Positions 58,646-64,000 of a stretch of 64,000 nucleotides of DNA are shown here, piece after piece. The notes under the pieces are model-generated. The model did not search any database. It was given only the letters and a program-made list of their open reading frames with translations, and was not told the origin of the DNA. Position 1 is the stretch's first letter, and each line of letters begins with the position of its first letter. The DNA comes from an uncultured Flavobacteriales bacterium (GTDB lineage Bacteria; Bacteroidota; Bacteroidia; Flavobacteriales; UBA1820). The DNA is taken from the NCBI GenBank assembly GCA_959608625.1, contig CAUHQV010000001.1:1-64000 (forward strand). Direction: 5' to 3'. A program made the translations under genes and the position numbers.

Positions 58646-60055
58646 ATGGACCTAAAAAAATTGAGAAGCATTATCGCCGGCCCGACGTTTACGGGCGGCC
58701 TGCTGTTTTTCGCCGCGGTGGCGGCGTTCATCTGGGCGAACGTATCGCCGGATACCTATAACGCCGTCTGGAACCAGCCGCTGACCCTCAACCTAGGTAC
58801 GCATATCGAAAAGGCGCTGGAAAACGGGGTGGAGGTGGAGCACGTCTCTTACTTCATGTCCATCCACCTGAAGAGCCTCCAGCTGTTGGTGAGCGACCTG
58901 CTGATGGTTATCTTCTTCTTTAGCGTCGGCCTGGAGATCAAAGGCGAGTTCATCGCCGGAAAACTCTCCACATTCAGCAAAGCGATCCTGCCTATAGGCG
59001 CAGCGCTGGGCGGCATGATCTTACCGGCCCTCATTTACTTCTGCTTCAACCATGATGCGACCGATATCGCCGAACAGGGGTGGGGTATCCCGATGGCCAC
59101 GGACATCGCGTTCTCCCTGGCGGTTATTTCTCTGCTGGCCAAACGTGTGCCGCTGAGCCTGAAGATATTCCTGATGACCCTTGCCGTAGCGGACGACCTG
59201 GGTGGTATCGCCGTGATCGCGTTCTTCTATACCGAGCACCTCGATACGGGCGCGCTGGCTATCGCTCTGATCGGAACGGGCTTCCTGTTTTTGGCCAACA
59301 TGGTCAACGCCCGTACGAAATGGCTGTACTATGTCGTCGGCTTCGTGGTCGTGTGGACACAGATTCTCGAATCGGGCGTACATGCTACCATCGCCGGTAT
59401 CCTGATGGGCTTCGCCTTCCCGACCAATGTCGGCATGCTGCCCAAGGAATATGCGGCCAAAGCGCAGAAAGTACTCGAAGGGCTCAAACACAAAGGACAG
59501 GAATCCCTGTTTCGTGGTATGCCCGATGCAGATACGTCGGATGCTTATTTTGAAATGCGCCAGCTTACCACCCGCGCGGAAAGCCCGCTGGCCAGCGTGG
59601 AGCGCTCTATTGCTCCGTTCGTAGCGCTCGTCATCATGCCGGTCTTTGCCCTGGCCAATGCCGGGGTGAATATTAGCGGCGATTTGAGCTTTACCCAAGC
59701 GATCACGGCTCCTGTGGCATTAGGCGTGGGTATCGGCCTGCTGATCGGTAAACCGATAGGTATCTTCCTGTTCACCTTGCTCTTCGTCAAACTCGGTATC
59801 GGCAAACTGCCGGACGATGTGCGGTGGAAACACATATTCGGTATGGGTATCATCGCCGGTATGGGCTTCACGGTGGCCTTGTTCATTACCGAACTGGCCT
59901 TCCGCACGACCAACCTGTCCATCCGGGAGATAGCACTGAATTACACTTCCGAGGCAAAACTGGCGATCCTGTTGGCTTCTGTATTGGCAGCCATCCTGGG
60001 GTATATGTTCCTGTATGCCGTATCCGGAAAAAAGAAAGCGAAAGCGCATAAATAA
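58646..60055 (+). CDS. nhaA: Na+/H+ antiporter NhaA
   Basis: The 469-residue membrane protein matches NhaA. The two adjacent ion-binding aspartates are in LAVADDLGGIAV, and IPMATDIAFSLAVISLL and the early FFFSVGLEIKGEF are family segments. It exports sodium in exchange for protons at alkaline pH. A Bacteroidota-style insertion (about 285-330) lies before the last segments. The start at 58646 is chosen because an upstream ATG (58583) yields a non-family N-terminus. A bidirectional terminator follows. Confidence 0.94.
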   Translation: MDLKKLRSIIAGPTFTGGLLFFAAVAAFIWANVSPDTYNAVWNQPLTLNLGTHIEKALENGVEVEHVSYFMSIHLKSLQLLVSDLLMVIFFFSVGLEIKGEFIAGKLSTFSKAILPIGAALGGMILPALIYFCFNHDATDIAEQGWGIPMATDIAFSLAVISLLAKRVPLSLKIFLMTLAVADDLGGIAVIAFFYTEHLDTGALAIALIGTGFLFLANMVNARTKWLYYVVGFVVVWTQILESGVHATIAGILMGFAFPTNVGMLPKEYAAKAQKVLEGLKHKGQESLFRGMPDADTSDAYFEMRQLTTRAESPLASVERSIAPFVALVIMPVFALANAGVNISGDLSFTQAITAPVALGVGIGLLIGKPIGIFLFTLLFVKLGIGKLPDDVRWKHIFGMGIIAGMGFTVALFITELAFRTTNLSIREIALNYTSEAKLAILLASVLAAILGYMFLYAVSGKKKAKAHK

Positions 60056-60072
60056 AGTATAGGCTTTATCAA

Positions 60073-60108
60073 CTAAAAAGGGGCCGGCATGCGCCGGCCC
60101 CTTTTTAG
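60073..60108. terminator. Bidirectional terminator after nhaA
   Basis: A perfect 16-bp stem (60073-60088 with 60093-60108) closes on a 4-base loop. The arms carry A5 and T5 runs, so it works on either strand. Confidence 0.9.
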
Positions 60109-60115
60109 TGTCCAT

Positions 60116-60150
60116 AAAAAAAGTCCCGGAATATTTCCGGGACTTTTTTT
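60116..60150. terminator. Bidirectional terminator after trxA
   Basis: A perfect 16-bp stem (60116-60131 with 60135-60150) has a TAT loop, and A7/T7 runs flank it. It lies 26 bases past the trxA stop, back to back with the nhaA terminator. Confidence 0.9.
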
Positions 60151-60176
60151 CAGTAGCACAAGTAATAAACCGCTGC

Positions 60177-60491
60177 TTATTTGAGCAGGGCTTCGACTTT
60201 TGCTTTCAGATCGGCCTTGGTAGCGGCACCTACTTGCTTGTCTGCCAGATGGCCGTCCTTGAAGAACAGGATAGTCGGAATGTTGCGGATGCCCAGGGTC
60301 GCGGAAACACCGGGGTTGTCGTCCACGTTCACTTTTCCGATCACCACTTTGCCGTCGTATTCGCCGGCCAGTTCGTCGATAATGGGGGCTACCATGCGGC
60401 AGGGGCCGCACCAGGGAGCCCAGAAGTCTACTACTACCGCTCCGCTTTTGATCACTTCGGAGAAGTTAGCATCTGTTATTTCCTTTGCCAT
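60177..60491 (-). CDS. trxA: Thioredoxin
   Basis: The 104-residue thioredoxin has the redox motif WCGPC in VDFWAPWCGPCRMVAP and the cis-Pro in RNIPTILFF. The start at 60491 is the usual MAKEITDANF; a longer frame reaches back towards the rubrerythrin gene. It reduces disulfides and, being downstream of rubrerythrin (61 bases), probably supplies electrons for peroxide defence. Confidence 0.96.
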   Translation of the reverse strand: MAKEITDANFSEVIKSGAVVVDFWAPWCGPCRMVAPIIDELAGEYDGKVVIGKVNVDDNPGVSATLGIRNIPTILFFKDGHLADKQVGAATKADLKAKVEALLK

Positions 60492-60552
60492 TTTCAGTTG
60501 ATATTTAAGTTTATAAAATGTTTTTCGGTTATAGTCGGTTTGTCTTCCTGGG

Positions 60553-61107
60553 CTATTTCTTAAAATAGCGGTTGTACAGGCCTTCGAAACCTTTGCCGTG
60601 GCGCGCTTCATCCTTGGCCATTTCATGCACCGTGTCGTGGATCGCGTCCAGGTTCAGCTCTTTTGCGCGTTTAGCGATACGCATCTTATCCTCGCAGGCG
60701 CCGGATTCCGCGTGCATGCGTTTTTCCAGGTTGGTTTTGGTATCCCATACCACGTCGCCCAGCAATTCGGCGAATTTGCTGGCATGCTCGGCTTCTTCCC
60801 AGGCATAGCGTTTGTACGCTTCTGCGATCTCCGGGTATCCTTCGCGGTCTGCCTGGCGGCTCATGGCCAGATACATTCCCACTTCGGAGCATTCTCCCAT
60901 GAAATGGGCGTTCAGGTCCTTGATCATCTGTTCGTCACAGCCTTTGGCCACACCGATTACGTGCTCGGTCACGAACGCCAGTGATTCGCCGCTCTCCACC
61001 AATTCCTTGAATTTGCTGGCCGGGACATGGCATTGTGGGCATTTTTCGGGAGGAGTATCCCCTTCATGTACATAACCGCAGACGGTGCAGATAAATTTCT
61101 TTTTCAT
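60553..61107 (-). CDS. Reverse rubrerythrin (NADH peroxidase-type)
   Basis: The 184-residue protein begins with a rubredoxin-like FeCys4 domain (CTVCGY and CPQC, about 1-35), followed by a four-helix diiron domain with the Glu/His ligands in [32 protein letters not shown] and [14 protein letters not shown]. The rubredoxin domain at the N-terminus, not the C-terminus, marks reverse rubrerythrin. It reduces hydrogen peroxide in anaerobes. A TATCTTTA element (61159-61166) lies upstream. Confidence 0.94.
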   Translation of the reverse strand: MKKKFICTVCGYVHEGDTPPEKCPQCHVPASKFKELVESGESLAFVTEHVIGVAKGCDEQMIKDLNAHFMGECSEVGMYLAMSRQADREGYPEIAEAYKRYAWEEAEHASKFAELLGDVVWDTKTNLEKRMHAESGACEDKMRIAKRAKELNLDAIHDTVHEMAKDEARHGKGFEGLYNRYFKK

Positions 61108-61158
61108 GTTGATTGATGATGTATTATGTTTTTAATGCAAGTTCCCTGTTAGTTGTCG

Positions 61159-61166
61159 TAAAGATA
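61159..61166 (-). promoter_or_regulatory. Probable -7 element for rubrerythrin-trxA
   Basis: The minus strand reads TATCTTTA, one base from TAnnTTTG, about 52 bases upstream of the rubrerythrin ATG. Confidence 0.35.
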
Positions 61167-61356
61167 CGGCTTTTTGCCTGCCAGAGGAAAGCCCCGGATA
61201 TAATAGTTTATGTTGGGGTAATAGATAAAAACTATAATTCTTGATCTTCAACTGATTACCGATAGATGGGAGGCTGTATTTCCGAAGCGGCGAAAAATAC
61301 CGAATCTTAGGATTTATTTAAGTCCGTAGCCGGACGGGAAAAAGACATATTATATG

Positions 61357-61364
61357 TATCTTTG
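61357..61364 (+). promoter_or_regulatory. -7 promoter element for bamD
   Basis: TATCTTTG matches TAnnTTTG and gives a leader of about 55 bases. Confidence 0.5.
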
Positions 61365-61412
61365 CCCGATATGTTTATCCGGATTTTTTGCCGGATTAAT
61401 TGATAAAATTCA

Positions 61413-61420
61413 TAATTTTG
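61413..61420 (+). promoter_or_regulatory. Second -7 element directly before bamD
   Basis: TAATTTTG matches TAnnTTTG and ends 5 bases before the ATG at 61426, which would yield a leaderless bamD mRNA. Confidence 0.4.
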
Positions 61421-61425
61421 CGCCT

Positions 61426-62343
61426 ATGTTATCCAACCGTGTAAAATTACTATCCTTCTGCATCCTGACGCTATTGGCGACCGGTTGCAGTCAGTACGCC
61501 AAAATGCTTCGCAATGAAGATGCGAGCGCCAAACTGGAATATGCCAAAAAACTTTTCGAACAGGAAAAGTATTCCAAGGTCACAAAACTCCTCGAACCGG
61601 TGTATTCGACATTCAAGAATACCAAAGAAGGGGAAAATACGGACTGGATGATGGCTTATTCCTGGTATATGGATGGTTCGTATGAATTGGCCGCTTATAT
61701 GATGTCGAATTACGCCCGTATGTACCCGCTGAGCGACAAAGCGGAAGAAGCCGCTTTCCTTTCCGCTGAGTCCTCCTACAAGATATCCCCGGAAAGTTAT
61801 CTCGACCAAGAAAATACGACCAAGGCGATCTCCGCAGTGCAACGTTTTCTGGATCGCTATCCCAATGCCCCCCAAGTACCTAAGGCAGACAGTATAGTCC
61901 GGGAATTGAATGCAAAACTAGACAGGAAACAATACGATATCGCTTATAATTATTATCGTTTAGAGGAGTACCAGGCGGCAGTAATCGCTTTTTCAAACAT
62001 ATTGGACGACAACCCATCCACCACGTACCGGGAAAAGATCATGTACTACCGTTTTCGGGCCGCCGCTATCTATGCCAACAAAAGTATACCTGAATTGCAG
62101 CAGGAACGCTATACCGATGCGCTTACTTATGGCCGGATATTCTTGCAGCGTTTCCCGGATTCCGTGCATGTGGCGGAAGTGCGGAATTTGGTGAAAGCCA
62201 TTGAGGAGCGGTCTACGGCATTGAATGAAGTTATAAAGAACATGAATAAGGATCTTGGAAAAGTAAAGACCAGGAACCTCAATAAAAAAGTGGAAAAAGA
62301 GGTCAAGACGACCCACAAGCAAGAAAAACACAAAGAAAAGTAA
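61426..62343 (+). CDS. bamD: Outer membrane assembly lipoprotein BamD
   Basis: The 305-residue lipoprotein has signal VKLLSFCILTLLATGC (lipobox Cys near residue 20) and five TPR-like helical pairs: KLEYAKKLFEQEKYSKVTKLL, AAYMMSNYARMYPLSDKAEEA, AVQRFLDRYPN and AIAYNYYRLEEYQAAVIAF-like repeats. The basic, Lys-rich C-terminus is long. It is the essential scaffold of the outer-membrane protein insertion machine. It is followed immediately by rpoZ, as in many Bacteroidota. Confidence 0.9.
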   Translation: MLSNRVKLLSFCILTLLATGCSQYAKMLRNEDASAKLEYAKKLFEQEKYSKVTKLLEPVYSTFKNTKEGENTDWMMAYSWYMDGSYELAAYMMSNYARMYPLSDKAEEAAFLSAESSYKISPESYLDQENTTKAISAVQRFLDRYPNAPQVPKADSIVRELNAKLDRKQYDIAYNYYRLEEYQAAVIAFSNILDDNPSTTYREKIMYYRFRAAAIYANKSIPELQQERYTDALTYGRIFLQRFPDSVHVAEVRNLVKAIEERSTALNEVIKNMNKDLGKVKTRNLNKKVEKEVKTTHKQEKHKEK

Positions 62344-62344
62344 T

Positions 62345-62713
62345 ATGGACCTTAAAAAATCGAATGCATCCCTTACCACTATTACAAGGGATATCAGCGA
62401 CATAGATGCCAAGACCGGCAATATTTACGAGGCGATCATGATCATCGGTAAACGGGCCACCCAGATAGGGGTGGATCTAAAAAAGGAACTTAACGATAAA
62501 CTCGATGAGTTTGCCGCTAATGCCGAGAATTTGGAGGAAGTTTTTGAAAATAAGGAACAAATAGAGGTTTCCCGTTTTTATGAAAAGCTTCCTAAATCTA
62601 CGGCGATCGCTATCCAGGAATGGATGGAAGACCGCATTTATTTCCGGCAAGGAGGAAAAAAAGCAGAGAATCAAGAGATTGTCCGCGGAGAAATCCCTGC
62701 TGAAAAAAAATAG
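62345..62713 (+). CDS. rpoZ: RNA polymerase omega subunit (Rpb6-like)
   Basis: The 122-residue protein is the Bacteroidota omega type. The segment TGNIYEAIMIIGKRATQIG corresponds to the Rpb6 core helix pair. NAENLEEVFENKEQIEVSRFYEKLPKSTAIAIQEW completes the family match. It helps assemble RNA polymerase. It begins two bases after the bamD stop. Confidence 0.92.
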   Translation: MDLKKSNASLTTITRDISDIDAKTGNIYEAIMIIGKRATQIGVDLKKELNDKLDEFAANAENLEEVFENKEQIEVSRFYEKLPKSTAIAIQEWMEDRIYFRQGGKKAENQEIVRGEIPAEKK

Positions 62714-62765
62714 CGGAAAAACAGTTGCGGGGGTCGGAAAAATAACTAAATTTGCACCGCAGTTC

Positions 62766-62836
62766 AGCCCTATGGTGTAATGGTAGCACATCAGATTCTG
62801 GATCTGCTTGTCTAGGTTCGAATCCTGGTAGGGCTA
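62766..62836 (+). tRNA. tRNA-Gln (CUG)
   Basis: A cloverleaf can be folded. The acceptor is AGCCCTA (62766-62772) with TAGGGCT (62829-62835), plus discriminator A (62836). The D arm is GTG/CAC (62775-62777, 62787-62789), the anticodon arm has loop TTCTGGA (62096+700=62796-62802; anticodon CTG at 62798-62800), and the T arm is CTAGG/CCTGG with loop TTCGAAT. The outermost anticodon-stem pair is mismatched. No CCA is encoded. A terminator follows at once. Confidence 0.93.
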
Positions 62837-62837
62837 C

Positions 62838-62876
62838 AAAGTCTTTGTGATTTTAAAATTGCAAAGGCTTTTTTTT
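62838..62876 (+). terminator. Terminator of the tRNA-Gln gene
   Basis: A near-perfect long palindrome (62838-62871, arms with three wobble pairs) is followed by a T-tract to 62876. Confidence 0.8.
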
Positions 62877-62939
62877 ATATCTTATCCGTTCCGGATTAAC
62901 TTGTCACCCGATTTGTGCCCATAGGTTAGAAATATTTTA

Positions 62940-62947
62940 TATTTTTG
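62940..62947 (+). promoter_or_regulatory. -7 promoter element for the polysaccharide export gene
   Basis: TATTTTTG matches TAnnTTTG, 41 bases before the ATG at 62989. A TTTG at 62912-62915 is a possible, somewhat distant -33 element. Confidence 0.5.
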
Positions 62948-62988
62948 TTTTTTTAAGATACCCTGTTCCAGGAAATAAATTGCTATAG

Positions 62989-64000
62989 ATGAAGAAATTC
63001 TTGCCTTTTATTCTGTTTGTCTGTGCAGCTATGGCGGCTGCAGCGCAGAATGTTACTCCTCAAATGTTGCAGCAGGCAAAATCTATGGGCGTCTCTGATA
63101 CCCAGATAAACCAGGTGTTAAACAACCAAAAGAATACGCCGTCTTCCCAGACATTGAACGTGCCTGCGGATTCGACGCTGGGCGATCAGGCCGGATTGCG
63201 GACAGTCAAGCAGCAACTGCGCGCCCCAAATGATTCTACGGTGAAGGTCGATCTTACGAATACTGTTTTCGGGAAAGAAATATTTGATACCCAGCGGCTT
63301 TCTTTCGAGCCGAACTTCAATATGCCGACTCCGGAAAATTATATCCTTTCCGCCGGGGATCAACTTTTGATAGAGTTATGGGGGAACTCAGAGGCATCGT
63401 ATACCCGCAAAATTACGCCGGACGGAGTGATAAGCCTTCCTTCGGTAGGAGTCATATTCCTCAGTGGAAAATCCATCGCCGATGCCCGGAAAATCGTCGA
63501 GGATAAACTCAGTGCAGTCTATTCGGAGATTACCACAGGAGGTATTCACGTCCGCGTTTCTTTAGGGCAGATACGCAGTATCCGGGTGAATATTGCCGGG
63601 GAAGCAGTGGCTCCCGGTACTTATACGCTGCCATCGCTTGCTACGCTTTTCAATGCAATGTATATGGCTGGAGGAGTGAATGATATAGGTTCTTTGCGCG
63701 ATATTCGGGTATATCGGAACAATAAGCAGGTTGCGGCGCTGGATGTTTACGACTACATAATAAACGGTAAGTACGAATCCAATATAACCCTTGAGGATAA
63801 TGACATGGTCGTGGTCAATCCGTATAGGAACCATATAAAGATCGCCGGCAAGGTCAAGAGGAACCGGATATTCGAATTGAAAGACGAAGAAACGTTGGGA
63901 GATCTTATCCGGTATGCCGGGAACTTTACAGGCGATGCCTATACCGAAAATGTATCGGTAAACCGGAAATCCGGACGTTTTTACCAGATTTATACAGTGG
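62989..64000 (+). CDS. Wza-like polysaccharide export protein, 5' part
   Basis: The gene runs off the window, and 337 residues are visible. It has a signal peptide (KKFLPFILFVCAAMAAAAQ), a Gln/Asn-rich N-terminal region, and a Poly_export domain (about 122-210: NYILSAGDQLLIELWGN, then SLPSVGVIFLSGKSIADARKIVEDKL). SLBB-type beta-grasp repeats follow (VNIAGEAVAPGTYTLPSLATLFNAMYMAGGVNDIGSLRDIRV and VAGKV-like KIAGKVKRNRIFELKDEETLGDLIRYAGN). It forms the outer-membrane channel for capsule or exopolysaccharide and probably opens such a locus. Confidence 0.9.
   Translation, partial: MKKFLPFILFVCAAMAAAAQNVTPQMLQQAKSMGVSDTQINQVLNNQKNTPSSQTLNVPADSTLGDQAGLRTVKQQLRAPNDSTVKVDLTNTVFGKEIFDTQRLSFEPNFNMPTPENYILSAGDQLLIELWGNSEASYTRKITPDGVISLPSVGVIFLSGKSIADARKIVEDKLSAVYSEITTGGIHVRVSLGQIRSIRVNIAGEAVAPGTYTLPSLATLFNAMYMAGGVNDIGSLRDIRVYRNNKQVAALDVYDYIINGKYESNITLEDNDMVVVNPYRNHIKIAGKVKRNRIFELKDEETLGDLIRYAGNFTGDAYTENVSVNRKSGRFYQIYTV

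Larger units (their letters stand above)
61108..61425. other. Intergenic region with divergent promoters
   Basis: This 318-base gene-free stretch separates rubrerythrin from bamD. It contains a TATCTTTA element (61159-61166, minus) for rubrerythrin, and TATCTTTG (61357-61364) and TAATTTTG (61413-61420), both plus, for bamD. Between them I see no hairpin, RNA gene or small open frame worth calling. Confidence 0.6.

Noticed and set aside
57160..58731. A 523-codon open frame on the minus strand over purD
   Set aside because: It is the antisense shadow of purD, with no recognisable domain or start context.
1..64000. CRISPR arrays, insertion sequences or rRNA genes
   Set aside because: No regularly spaced repeats, transposase-like open frames with terminal inverted repeats, or rRNA-like sequence were seen.

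Overview
The window looks like a chromosomal stretch from an anaerobic member of the Bacteroidota, probably Bacteroidales. A Rikenellaceae/Alistipes-like source is a guess based on the fairly high GC and the gene types. Supporting signs are: many upstream regions carrying the Bacteroidota -7 promoter element TAnnTTTG; almost no Shine-Dalgarno sequences; lineage-typical genes (DUF4290, the Rpb6-like omega subunit next to bamD, a DUF5106 thioredoxin-like lipoprotein, CarboxypepD_reg-like exported proteins, flavobacterial-type lysA); and an anaerobe's oxygen-defence set (A-type flavodiiron protein, reverse rubrerythrin plus thioredoxin).

Layout. 0.1-7.1 kb: pentapeptide-repeat protein; an iron alcohol dehydrogenase/Gfo-Idh operon and a beta-lactamase-fold lipoprotein on the minus strand; then a LolD-like ATPase, a TIGR02757 protein and an exported protein. 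7.2-12.1 kb: uvrD/pcrA, a DUF4290 gene, murA and an exported protein, closed by a terminator. 12.3-14.0 kb: grpE-dnaJ. 14.0-20.55 kb: a compact phage-derived cassette (HTH repressor, AT-rich control region, small orphans, TerS-like, TerL, scaffold-like, major capsid, connectors, tail tube) ending in a strong terminator. It has no portal, protease, tape measure, lysis gene or integrase. 20.6-34.3 kb: recR, META lipoprotein, M16 peptidase, O-methyltransferase, lnt, ndk, a NOL1/NOP2/Sun methyltransferase, mlaE-mlaF, GNAT, ychF, an esterase-like hydrolase, a CapA protein, HMG-CoA synthase and yqgE. 34.4-48.2 kb: GNAT, uvrB, NlpC/P60, kdsA, DedA, flavodiiron protein, DUF5106, two tandem EamA transporters plus bioD, a ZIP transporter, a decayed GNAT gene and an amidase. 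48.3-60.1 kb: a lipoprotein, lysA, tgt-lptG-eamA-smpB-nth, a degenerate M23 protein, a GH3-family protein, purD and nhaA. 60.2-64 kb: trxA and rubrerythrin, bamD-rpoZ, tRNA-Gln(CUG), and the 5' part of an SLBB polysaccharide-export gene that runs off the window and probably opens a surface-polysaccharide locus.

How the genes work together. Many concern the envelope: lnt, lptG, mlaEF, bamD, kdsA, murA, lysA, amidase, NlpC/P60, M23 and Wza-like export. DNA repair and RNA quality genes (uvrB, uvrD, recR, nth, smpB, tgt) are interleaved with them.

Points that stand out. (1) The portal-less capsid/terminase cassette, with an apparent attenuator just after the capsid gene. (2) Missing metal-site cysteines in three housekeeping proteins: DnaJ has one of its two zinc centres, endonuclease III has no Fe-S cysteines, and Tgt has no zinc cysteines. 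(3) MurA with Asp in place of the fosfomycin-target Cys. (4) Several promoters so close to the start codon that leaderless mRNAs are implied. (5) A GNAT gene broken by both an internal deletion and a homopolymer frameshift. All function calls come from reading the sequence; no database search was possible.
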